45,627 bases of DNA, taken from positions 1-45,627 of the forward strand of contig CALUMI010000018.1 in assembly GCA_944321725.1 (NCBI GenBank), read 5' to 3'. Of this stretch, positions 26,183-34,336 are shown piece by piece. How positions within the stretch are numbered: position 1 is the first letter of the stretch; every line of letters begins with the position of its first letter. The notes beneath the pieces are model-generated. The model worked only from the letters and a program-made list of their open reading frames with translations, did no database searches and was not told the DNA's origin. A program made the translations under genes and the position numbers. The DNA comes from an uncultured Muribaculaceae bacterium. GTDB lineage: Bacteria; Bacteroidota; Bacteroidia; Bacteroidales; Muribaculaceae.

Positions 26183-28885
26183 ATGAGGAAAACGGTATTT
26201 TTTTTATTGATGGCTGTTTTTGCCATATATGTTTGTCAGGCAACGAAACGTGAGCATCGCGCTACGTGGATGTCGGGATATATATATGATTGGCCTACAA
26301 AACCTTTGACCACTGCAAATGTCGAGGAGCAGAAAAATATATGTATAGCTGATCTTGATTCTTTGCGGCGAACCAATTTTACCACTGTTTATTATCATGT
26401 CCGTACGATGTGCGACGCGATGTACGATTCCAAATATGAGCCGTGGTCGCATTATGTGTCGGGAACACGCGGAGTGGAACCACCAATTGACCCATTGCGC
26501 TTTCTTCTGGATAACGCGCATGAGCGTGGTATAGAAGTTTATGCATGGCTTAATCCTTATCGTTATATCGATTCCTCTGTCAGATCCGGTTGGGGTGCAG
26601 ATGGTGGAGATAAGAATTATGAGAACAGTCATCCTGAATGGCTGTTGGAACGTAGCAGCACGTCGGAAGGCACGTACACCATCCTTAATCCCGCGCTTCC
26701 GGAGGTAAAGCAGCGTATTGTCGATGTCATTGCTGATTTGCTGAGTAAATATGATGTGGATGGAGTTGTTTTCGATGATTATTTTTATCAGAATGGTTTG
26801 GAAATGTCTGATGAGTATGATGGTCAACAATATAATGATTATGTAGCTGCCGGCGGAACTCTTTCTTGGGGTGATTGGCGGCGTGAGAATATAAACGACA
26901 TGGTCCGTATGGTCAATGCCTATATTAAGGAAAACAAACCGTGGGTGCGTTTCGGAATAGGTCCGGCCGGCGTGGCGGCAAGCGACGGAGCAGTGGCGGA
27001 TAAATACGGTGTAGACCCTTGTCCCGGCAGTGATTGGCAGTATGACGGTATTTTTTCCGACCCGTTGGCTTGGTATGCGGAAGGCACAATTGACTTTATG
27101 TCGCCGCAGGTGTATTGGAAGATAGGTAATCCCGCGGCCAATTATGCGGCAATTACTCCTTGGTGGTATGAAGTGGCGAAGAAGTTTAACCGCCACTGTT
27201 ATATCAGCCAGGATATTTCGGCTAATTTTTCTAAAGAGCCGGATGAAGATAGAGATTTGGATGAGTTTGTTGATGAAGTTGAAATAAATCGTTCTTCGGA
27301 TCTTGTCGGCGGAACTTCCGGCGTTGTGTATTTTCCATCCAAATCGTTACGCTCGGGAAAAACTGTAGATGGTAAAAGGCTGAAGTTTCTTACCTATATG
27401 CGTTATAATGTGTTTCAAAATAAGTCTCTCACTCCGATTGTCACATGGATAAAGACTGAATGTCCGGGTACGGTTACCGATGTATCAAGGATAGGCAGGA
27501 CTATAACATGGTCAGGGCTTGATAATGTGAGATATAGCATTTATGGAGTGCCTAAGAATGAAATAGGAAGTTTCCATAAAGAAGAGCAATATTTGTTGGG
27601 GGTAAGTTATTCGGAAAAGTTTGATATACCGACGTTCGACTCAAATTATCCCGAGCAAGGTATTGCTGACTCTGATTTGGATAACTATTCTTATGCTGTG
27701 TGTGTGTTAGACCGTTATGGCAATGAGTATAGTGCTGTTTTTGAAGGTGCAGAGGTAAAGCAGGCCGATAAACCGGAAATTGTTTATCCTGCTGCCGGAG
27801 AGGAAGCGGTGCCGCTGTTTAATTTTCAATGGAGTGGCACTGCTGAGGTTTATGAAATCAATATATCTGATGACCCTGAAATGGATAATATCTTAGTTAG
27901 AAAAGAAGTAACCGGCAATTATGTCGCGTCATCAGAATTATGGGATTTTGAAGCTGATAAAACGTATTATTGGACATTGACTTCGCGTGGGCATAATACG
28001 TTGGAAACTGTTTCTGATGTGATGCCTTTCACTGTTAATGTGTTTCGAATATTGTCGCCTTCCAACGGACAGAAAGATTGTCCTGATACGCCTACCATAG
28101 AATGGACTGAAACAGATGGAAGCGGCTATCATTTGGAAATCTCTAAAAACAATTTGTTTACCGATGTGGTCTATTCTGTCAATACAGAGAATAATTTTGC
28201 GACGGTGCCTGAGTTTGTGCTTTCCGGTGGTACCCCTTATTTTGTGAGGGTATCGTCGGCAATAGGAGAAACCGATATTATGAGTGAAATATCTCGTTTT
28301 GTGGTCGCTGTGATGGTGCCGGAAATTCCAATTTTTGTAACTCCTTCGAAAAGTGGTACAACACTTTATTCAAATTGGTCGATAGAAGTAGCCAAGGAGC
28401 GGGCTGTCAATACGTGTCAGATTGTGATATCAGATGATACTTCATTCTCGATGCGCAGCTCGTATGTGGGAACATTTGATAATTTTGAGTTTGTCACACC
28501 TGTGCTTAGTGATGTGGAAGTGGATTTCAGTCCGCTTGTAGATGGCGCAACTTATTATGCCCGCGCAAGGTTTACATATCTTGATGATATGGCTATTCCA
28601 CAAGAAACAGAATGGTCAGAACCGGTTTCATTTGTATATAGCGCGGAGGCTGGAGTCGGAAATGTAAATGCCGATGCGATTGTGCTTATTGGCGGTGATG
28701 CGCCGGCCGTTGTGGCGCATGAGCAGGGTGCCGGAGTCGTGGTCTACGGTATGGACGGAAAACTGTTGATGTCGACTGCGACGGACGCTTCCGGGCGTGC
28801 CTCATTGACAGGTCTTGAGAGCGGAGTGTATATGGTTGTTGTTCGTACTACCTCTGAAGTCAAGACTTTCAAATTGGTGAAATAG
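26183..28885 (+). CDS. GHL10 (DUF187) family glycoside hydrolase with FN3-like repeats, type IX secreted
   Basis: 900 residues. Signal peptide (about 1-20), GHL10 barrel (about 22-410) with RATWMSGYIYDWP, HVRTMCDAMYDSKYEPWS, AWLNPYRYID and the catalytic-strand motif DVDGVVFDDYFY (Asp198, Asp199). Then about 420 residues of beta-sandwich repeats, several fibronectin-like (PEIVYPAAGEEAVPLFNFQW, FRILSPSNGQKDCP, PEIPIFVTPSKSG), and a sorting-like C-terminus (VVYGMDGKLLMSTATDASG then VYMVVVRTTSEVKTFKLVK). It is a paralogue of the protein at 16192, sharing the MCDAMY-SKYEPWS block. The extra repeats probably position the catalytic domain on substrate or on the cell. Substrate is unknown. Confidence 0.9.
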   Translation: MRKTVFFLLMAVFAIYVCQATKREHRATWMSGYIYDWPTKPLTTANVEEQKNICIADLDSLRRTNFTTVYYHVRTMCDAMYDSKYEPWSHYVSGTRGVEPPIDPLRFLLDNAHERGIEVYAWLNPYRYIDSSVRSGWGADGGDKNYENSHPEWLLERSSTSEGTYTILNPALPEVKQRIVDVIADLLSKYDVDGVVFDDYFYQNGLEMSDEYDGQQYNDYVAAGGTLSWGDWRRENINDMVRMVNAYIKENKPWVRFGIGPAGVAASDGAVADKYGVDPCPGSDWQYDGIFSDPLAWYAEGTIDFMSPQVYWKIGNPAANYAAITPWWYEVAKKFNRHCYISQDISANFSKEPDEDRDLDEFVDEVEINRSSDLVGGTSGVVYFPSKSLRSGKTVDGKRLKFLTYMRYNVFQNKSLTPIVTWIKTECPGTVTDVSRIGRTITWSGLDNVRYSIYGVPKNEIGSFHKEEQYLLGVSYSEKFDIPTFDSNYPEQGIADSDLDNYSYAVCVLDRYGNEYSAVFEGAEVKQADKPEIVYPAAGEEAVPLFNFQWSGTAEVYEINISDDPEMDNILVRKEVTGNYVASSELWDFEADKTYYWTLTSRGHNTLETVSDVMPFTVNVFRILSPSNGQKDCPDTPTIEWTETDGSGYHLEISKNNLFTDVVYSVNTENNFATVPEFVLSGGTPYFVRVSSAIGETDIMSEISRFVVAVMVPEIPIFVTPSKSGTTLYSNWSIEVAKERAVNTCQIVISDDTSFSMRSSYVGTFDNFEFVTPVLSDVEVDFSPLVDGATYYARARFTYLDDMAIPQETEWSEPVSFVYSAEAGVGNVNADAIVLIGGDAPAVVAHEQGAGVVVYGMDGKLLMSTATDASGRASLTGLESGVYMVVVRTTSEVKTFKLVK

Positions 28886-28890
28886 AATTA

Positions 28891-28999
28891 AAGGTTACGA
28901 GTTATTGGTTAAAGGTTATATCGAATACGTAATTGCTTAAGAAGCATTTAACATAACCTCTAACCTTTAACCTTTAACCAATAACCTTATAACCTTTTT
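28891..28999 (+). terminator. long fold-back terminator built from 7-bp tandem repeats
   Basis: An 18-bp perfect inverted repeat (GTTATTGGTTAAAGGTTA at 28901-28918, complement at 28968-28985) is extended by an outer 7-bp pair (AAGGTTA 28891-28897, TAACCTT 28990-28996) and followed by a T-run. The right side is a run of six degenerate TAACCTT heptamers (28954-28996). It closes transcription after the second GHL10 gene. No gene is seen between it and 29148. Confidence 0.7.
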
Positions 29000-29147
29000 G
29001 TTGTGTAGCTTTTGTTTTGATTTTTATACATTTTTTTTGTTGCATGATAGGTTTCTTCTCTATACCTTAGCAGCAGATTAATCGGAATATATGCCCGATG
29101 ATAATTTACGAGAGAAATATTTATACTAACTTAAAACTATTTTAATT

Positions 29148-30662
29148 ATGAAGAAAATTTTACTTTCTGCATCGTTATTGATGCTTTCTACGGCGGCATT
29201 TGCTGTGACCGACGGTCAGACTTATGCTGCGGCTAATGGTTTCACATGTGAAAATCTTTGGATTTTCGACCGTTTCCATACAGGAACTGACTATGAGGCA
29301 AGCCCTATCTGCTCAAATCAATCCCGTACGGCAGCAACTGATGGCGAATATGTTTATGTGACAGTTAATGCGACAAATACAGGTACGAAAGACGATCCTG
29401 TGTATGGTCAGGTTCATGTGCATGTTTATGACTTGATGACAGGTGCTTATGTGAGAGATATGCCGTTGACCCTTGACGGCAACGCTTATGAGGGACAGCT
29501 TGTTGCCAATACAATAGGTTTTGATAGCTATGGTCATTTATATGTGGCTCCTTATAATGCTAATGGTGACGGCAGCGGAAATTTGACAATCTATATTGTT
29601 GATAAGGAAACAGGAGCAATGACTTCTGCCGGTGATCTTTATTTCTTTGGCCAGGCAGGGCGTGTTGACTACATAGATGTTGTCGGCGACTTGACGGCTG
29701 TTGAGGCACGTTGTGATGTTATGGCTACATCTTCTGAGGCTAAATTTGCCGATACTGATGATGCCGGCGAGCAAGCGTCTGCTTCAGGTGTGTATTGGTG
29801 GTATTTGCAGAAAGGAACTCCGAATGTTTGGAACGGAGGATTTAACGGAGGTATGCCGGGACTGGTAATAAAAGGCGGTCAATATTATCCGGAAACAATT
29901 ACGACTACTGACGCAACAACTGGTGAAACTGTGACTTCTGTAAATAGAAACATGGGTAATGCCGCAACTCTTACAATGGTACGCTCTTTGTGGTCAGAAA
30001 CTGACGGTCCACGTTATTTCTATGCAGAAGGTAATGCAGTGGCTGCTACGTTGTATGATATGAACGGTGCTAAAGTTGATGATTTTGGCAGTGTTCAAGA
30101 AGGTGTTATTATTCCAGCTGCAGGTACTAACGGTATCCATGAGATGATGGTAGGTGATCAGGCTTTTATTGTTTATTCTGAAGGTCAATATGATGCCCCT
30201 CATTCTTGTCAGGCTATAATTTCAACGACTGACGCTGATTATACATTCGCATCAATCAATAATTTATGGACAGTTCCAGCTGACGGAATGGGACAGACAA
30301 GTGATGGAGGTAACCGTATTCACTGTATTACTTCTGTAGCTCTTCCTGATGATGCTAATGGCAAGGCCGCAACTTTGGTTCTTTCGTTCAAGAGCTTTAA
30401 CGGTATGGCTGTTTATCGTGTGGCTGAAGAGGGTTACGGTAGCGTGGCTGAGAATGTTGTGGCTGCTGCCGACATCCGTGTTAACGGTGACGTTATCGCT
30501 GTTAGCGAAGTTGCTGAATCTATCGAGGTTTACAACGTGGCAGGCCAGAAAGTTGCTCAGGTTGAGAACACTGCTGAGGTTGCCGCTCCCGCAACAGGTC
30601 TTTACATTGTGAAGGCTGTTGTCGACGGAACTCCGGTTGTCAAGAAAGTTATCGTAAAATAA
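29148..30662 (+). CDS. secreted protein with type IX sorting domain, beta-propeller-like
   Basis: 504 residues. Signal peptide (about 1-19, ending AAFA), a large beta-rich domain (about 25-415) with repeated strand pairs such as AATDGEYVYVTVNA, GQVHVHVYDLMTG, GHLYVAPYN and LTIYIVDKETGAM that suggest a propeller, and a C-terminal sorting-like domain (IEVYNVAGQKVAQVEN, then GLYIVKAVVDGTPVVKKVIVK). I do not recognise a catalytic motif. Its strand repeats resemble the C-terminal half of the PKD lipoprotein, so it may be a soluble binding protein of the same locus. It has its own 5' region (28997-29147) and a strong terminator, so it may be a separate transcription unit. Confidence 0.82.
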   Translation: MKKILLSASLLMLSTAAFAVTDGQTYAAANGFTCENLWIFDRFHTGTDYEASPICSNQSRTAATDGEYVYVTVNATNTGTKDDPVYGQVHVHVYDLMTGAYVRDMPLTLDGNAYEGQLVANTIGFDSYGHLYVAPYNANGDGSGNLTIYIVDKETGAMTSAGDLYFFGQAGRVDYIDVVGDLTAVEARCDVMATSSEAKFADTDDAGEQASASGVYWWYLQKGTPNVWNGGFNGGMPGLVIKGGQYYPETITTTDATTGETVTSVNRNMGNAATLTMVRSLWSETDGPRYFYAEGNAVAATLYDMNGAKVDDFGSVQEGVIIPAAGTNGIHEMMVGDQAFIVYSEGQYDAPHSCQAIISTTDADYTFASINNLWTVPADGMGQTSDGGNRIHCITSVALPDDANGKAATLVLSFKSFNGMAVYRVAEEGYGSVAENVVAAADIRVNGDVIAVSEVAESIEVYNVAGQKVAQVENTAEVAAPATGLYIVKAVVDGTPVVKKVIVK

Positions 30663-30697
30663 TTTCGACCTACAGTTAGTTTTAAAGTTTAACGGCG

Positions 30698-30737
30698 GCA
30701 GGGTGTGTCCCCAATGGGGGTGCGCCCTGCTTTTTTT
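30698..30737 (+). terminator. strong intrinsic terminator
   Basis: GCAGGG...CCCC pairs with GGGG...CCCTGC around an AATG loop, then seven T residues (30731-30737). It separates the Sus-associated genes from dinB. Confidence 0.88.
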
Positions 30738-30776
30738 ATGGCATGGTGGCGGGGAAATTTGTAACTTTACAGTGGA

Positions 30777-31859
30777 ATGCTGTACAGGAAAATCATACAT
30801 ATCGACATGGACGCTTTTTATGCGTCGGTGGAGCAGCGCGACAATCCGGAACTGCGTGGCAAGCCTGTGGCTGTAGGCCATGCCGACGAGCGAGGGGTTG
30901 TGGCAGCGGCAAGCTATGAGGCGCGCCGTTACGGGGTGCGATCGGCGATGTCGTCGGTGAAGGCCATGCGGATGTGTCCTGATTTGATTTTCATAGAAGG
31001 ACGTATGAAAGTATATAAGGAGGTGTCGCGGCAGATACATGCCATATTCCATGATTATACCGATGTGATAGAGCCGTTGTCGCTCGACGAGGCTTTTCTC
31101 GATGTAACGGAGAACAAGCGGGGGATGGAATTTGCCGTAGATATTGCCAAAGAGATAAAACGCCGTGTCAGGCAGGAGCTTGGGTTGGTAGCGTCGGCAG
31201 GAGTGTCGTTCAATAAGTTCTTGGCGAAAGTGGCGTCGGATTATCGCAAGCCCGACGGCCTGTGTACCATTCATCCTTCGCAGGCTTTGGACTTTATAGC
31301 CCGACTGCCTGTGGAGTCGTTTTGGGGAGTGGGGAGGGTGACTGCCATGAAAATGCACGGCATGGGAATCTACAATGGCGGGCAGTTGCGCTCATATTCT
31401 AAAGAGGGGCTTATAGCCAAATTCGGAAAAGTTGGCGCTCTTTATTATGATTTCGCGCGAGGGATAGACAACCGTCCTGTGGTCGTGGAGCGGGAGCGCA
31501 AGTCAGTGGGTTGTGAGCATACGTTGGAGCATGACATAAGCCGCCGCTCATTGGTGGCGGTTGGGCTGTATCAAGTGGTGATCGACTTGGTCGGTCGTTT
31601 GGCTCGCTCGGAGTTCAGCGGAAATACGCTGACTCTGAAAATAAAGTTTTATGACTTCACGCAAATCACGAGAAGCCGTACCGTCAGTTATGCGTTGCGC
31701 ACAAAAAAGCAGATTTTGCCTTTGGCTAAAGAGCTGCTTTCGGTTGTGGACTATGAAACGCGCCCGATACGCCTGATAGGGCTGTCTGTTTCCAATCCTT
31801 TTTTGCAGGAAGGCAAAAAGCAGGTTGCTGTGCAGCTTTCTTTGGACTTTCCGGAGTAA
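30777..31859 (+). CDS. dinB: DNA polymerase IV (Y family)
   Basis: Error-prone translesion polymerase. 360 residues. Catalytic metal ligands are visible in HIDMDAFYASVEQ (Asp10; Tyr15 at the steric-gate position) and SLDEAFLDV (Asp104, Glu105). The little-finger domain follows after about residue 235, and the C-terminus carries QLSLDF, a beta-clamp-binding motif of the QLxLF type. A -7-like TAACTTTA at 30762-30769 is only 7 nt before the ATG, so the transcript would be nearly leaderless. I see no LexA-like operator. Convergent with the C10 protease gene across a palindromic repeat. Confidence 0.96.
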   Translation: MLYRKIIHIDMDAFYASVEQRDNPELRGKPVAVGHADERGVVAAASYEARRYGVRSAMSSVKAMRMCPDLIFIEGRMKVYKEVSRQIHAIFHDYTDVIEPLSLDEAFLDVTENKRGMEFAVDIAKEIKRRVRQELGLVASAGVSFNKFLAKVASDYRKPDGLCTIHPSQALDFIARLPVESFWGVGRVTAMKMHGMGIYNGGQLRSYSKEGLIAKFGKVGALYYDFARGIDNRPVVVERERKSVGCEHTLEHDISRRSLVAVGLYQVVIDLVGRLARSEFSGNTLTLKIKFYDFTQITRSRTVSYALRTKKQILPLAKELLSVVDYETRPIRLIGLSVSNPFLQEGKKQVAVQLSLDFPE

Positions 31860-31869
31860 GACCGTAGGT

Positions 31870-32047
31870 TGGACGGCATCTGAGTGCAACCGGCTGCATA
31901 GCGGTCGCACGAAACTCATTACCGGGTCTATGCAGTGCGGCCTCTATGAGGCCGGATTTCATAGTTACGTCCCACCCCAAGCCGCGCTCCGCCATCGGCT
32001 CCGCTTGCATGGGGTTAGAACTTCGGAGCCTCTATGAGGCTCTTTTT
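31870..32047. repeat. palindromic intergenic repeat, copy A
   Basis: Between convergent dinB and the C10 protease gene. Components in order: CTGCATAG...CTATGCAG (31894-31901, 31928-31935), CGGCCTC-TAT-GAGGCCG (31938-31954), a CCCCAAGC...GCTTGCATGGGG block (about 31974-32014) and GAGCCTC-TAT-GAGGCTC (32026-32042). The same components recur in inverted order at 45051-45183. Not coding. Confidence 0.75.
32026..32047 (+). terminator. terminator of dinB within the repeat
   Basis: GAGCCTC (32026-32032), loop TAT, GAGGCTC (32036-32042), then five T residues. The last palindrome of repeat copy A thus has terminator form for the plus strand. Confidence 0.72.
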
Positions 32048-32073
32048 ATCAGTTTGGCAGCTGTGGGGGTTGG

Positions 32074-34218
32074 TTATCTCTTCACTACTGATTGGCGGAT
32101 AACGCCATTGTCGGTGGTTATCACAACAATATAGTATCCCGCCGGGCACGATGACATGTCGATGCTGCTCGTTCCCTCCGACGCTTTTGCCAATCGTCCG
32201 TCGGAGCCGTAGACCTGTATTGATTTTATGGCATACGGTGTGTCGGCGTTGAGTATGTCGGCAACCGGGTTGGGATAGAGCCGCAGGTTGTCGTTGTTGA
32301 TGTCGCCGATTCCGGCTTGGTCGCTTACGGTGAACGTGAACGACGGATTTTCCGGCATTACAAGCTCAAACGGGGTGCCTGACGATTCCATGTTTGTGAC
32401 GGCCACAGTGTAGCTTTTCCCGATTTCGAAAATGCCGGCGTTTGTGATGAGAAATTCCGTGCTCGCTTCTGCCTCTTCTCCGCTGAAGACGGTGAACGAC
32501 GCGTCTTTCAGCATCTTGCGCTTCCCTGTTTCGGTTTCTGTGATTGTAAATTCTACAGCTCCCGCGGCCGTTTCGACCGAATTGTTCCTAAGCAGCGCCT
32601 TTGCGGTCAGCGTGCCTCCGAACGGTATGGAATTGTCGCCTGTCACCTCCACCAAGTCGAGTTTGTAGACAGGCTCTCCGACGGTAATGGTATTGCCCTC
32701 TACGGTGATGTATATTCTGCCGGCATCGGCAAGGCGCATCCAATCAAATGAAGATCCGTCGCGGTTCTCTTTCGATACGGGGTAGAGCATATATTCTCCG
32801 TCGACAAGATTCTCAAGCTCGTCCTGAACAGTGAACGATAAATCGTAGGCGGCATAGTATGAGCCTATTGAAACTTGTTTGGTGTCGACAGGCTCTGCCA
32901 CGCGGTTGCCGTTGCGGTCAAACACGCCAACAGCCACATAGCCGTTGTAGAAGTATGCAGAATAGTTGATTGCCGTACTTAATTTGGCAGTCAGCGGGTC
33001 GCCTTTTTCTATCGATTCCACATCGGTGCGGAAATAGTTGTAGGCGGTCAGCGGGGTGTTTCCGTAGCGTCCTTCGCCATCGGTGTCGGGTCGCATTGTA
33101 GTGATTGACTGCTGGTAGACAAATCCGCCTCCGCCTCCGCCAATTCCGAGATCGACGGGGTTCATGAGATTCATGTCGTACCAGCCGTCGGACAGGCCTC
33201 CCCAACCCCAATTCACGGAAAGCATGTCGTTGCTGTCATATCCGTCTATCACGAAGCAGTGGCCGCCCAAATCGCCGGCACCGCAGAACACTACCGGACG
33301 CTCGTCGTCGAGCTCGTCTTTGATTTTGTCGAGGAATTGCGTGTCGGTCAGCGAGCTGCGCATGTAGAGCGCCGCGTCGTATCCGAAATAAGTAGCCATT
33401 CCGTATGGCACGTTAATGTCATAAGCGCCGCTACCATCGAGTCCGTAGCTCATCATTACGGCTGCTCCGCAATCTCTCATCAGCAAAGCCACGGCTTCGG
33501 CCTGAGTGTCGGTGTATTCGTGTATGAGATTGTTGCCTGAATAGTAGCTTTGATAGGCATCAAGCATGTTGTCCCAATCGTAGGTTGATTGGCTGAAGTC
33601 AACGCTTATCTGCTGATAGCTTGCATAGTCGTTTGCCTGATAATAAGAGTAGCTTATGCTGCCTTTTCCTTGCGAGGGGTATTCGTAGTATTTCATTACT
33701 TGCGCAATAGTCGTGGCCACGCATCCGGTTGGGAGTATCTCGGTTTTGTCGGCGTAGTATGCCGGACACATCCGGTTGAACGGTTCGTCCTGATTCCATT
33801 TTGTCTTGACAAACGAATCGACCACAGGCGTTCCTGTCGCTGATGCGCGTTTTATTGGAGCGGCTTCTCCGTCCTGCACCTTGCTGACATATTCGGAATA
33901 TGTGCCGAGCCAGCTGCGGAGGTTTTGCGGCATGTTGTCGGTCGAGAAATGTCCGGTGTAGGAGTATCCGATGAGTTCGGTCAGGCTGTCGTCGCCTGAA
34001 ATTATCACAAAACCGGCGTTGTTGCCGTAGTTGAACACGTAGTATGGAGCATTCTCGCTGTCGCTTCCTGCGGCGCTTTTTGCGCGCGCCATTTTCTTTG
34101 CGGAAGTTTCGGGCATATACTTTTGGGCTATGGCAGCCGCTTGCGATTCATTTATTTGTTTTGCGCTGACAGTTGTCGCTGCCACTACCGACAGCAGAAA
34201 TGCAGAATATTTTTTCAT
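32074..34218 (-). CDS. C10-family cysteine protease (streptopain-like), type IX secreted
   Basis: 714 residues from ATG 34218; the frame is open 39 nt further up, but the -7 box at 34255-34262 excludes that start. Order: signal peptide (about 1-19), Spi_C10-type inhibitory propeptide (about 20-125), and the papain-like catalytic domain (about 130-350) with nucleophile Cys166 in ILPTGCVATTIAQVM and His320 in GGHCFVIDGYD, followed by NWGWGG. A beta-sandwich region follows, and a type IX sorting domain closes it (LRLYPNPVADIL, IQVYGSDGRLAKASEG, GYYIVVITTDNGVIRQSVVKR). Relatives include SpeB, PrtT of Porphyromonas gingivalis and interpain. Likely secreted by the system encoded at 38039-45007. Confidence 0.94.
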   Translation of the reverse strand: MKKYSAFLLSVVAATTVSAKQINESQAAAIAQKYMPETSAKKMARAKSAAGSDSENAPYYVFNYGNNAGFVIISGDDSLTELIGYSYTGHFSTDNMPQNLRSWLGTYSEYVSKVQDGEAAPIKRASATGTPVVDSFVKTKWNQDEPFNRMCPAYYADKTEILPTGCVATTIAQVMKYYEYPSQGKGSISYSYYQANDYASYQQISVDFSQSTYDWDNMLDAYQSYYSGNNLIHEYTDTQAEAVALLMRDCGAAVMMSYGLDGSGAYDINVPYGMATYFGYDAALYMRSSLTDTQFLDKIKDELDDERPVVFCGAGDLGGHCFVIDGYDSNDMLSVNWGWGGLSDGWYDMNLMNPVDLGIGGGGGGFVYQQSITTMRPDTDGEGRYGNTPLTAYNYFRTDVESIEKGDPLTAKLSTAINYSAYFYNGYVAVGVFDRNGNRVAEPVDTKQVSIGSYYAAYDLSFTVQDELENLVDGEYMLYPVSKENRDGSSFDWMRLADAGRIYITVEGNTITVGEPVYKLDLVEVTGDNSIPFGGTLTAKALLRNNSVETAAGAVEFTITETETGKRKMLKDASFTVFSGEEAEASTEFLITNAGIFEIGKSYTVAVTNMESSGTPFELVMPENPSFTFTVSDQAGIGDINNDNLRLYPNPVADILNADTPYAIKSIQVYGSDGRLAKASEGTSSIDMSSCPAGYYIVVITTDNGVIRQSVVKR

Positions 34219-34254
34219 TATAGTTTGTTTGTTGTGGATTTTAGAAATACGGCG

Positions 34255-34262
34255 CAAATTTA
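34255..34262 (-). promoter_or_regulatory. -7 box of the C10 protease gene
   Basis: Minus-strand TAAATTTG fits TAnnTTTG, 37 nt upstream of the ATG at 34218. No exact TTTG at -33. Confidence 0.55.
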
Positions 34263-34336
34263 CGATAATTTTTCATATTTTGGTGTGGTTGTAAAGATAA
34301 TTGCGAAAAAGCGGGACGAATGCCGTTAATTTCCTG

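Noticed and set aside
30264..31358. 364-codon minus-strand frame spanning the end of the 29148 gene and dinB
   Set aside because: It would run through a strong terminator and the dinB start; both plus-strand genes are certain.
31870..32047. CRISPR-like or insertion-sequence ends in the palindromic region
   Set aside because: The palindromes are irregularly spaced without spacers of equal length, there is no transposase and no target duplication.
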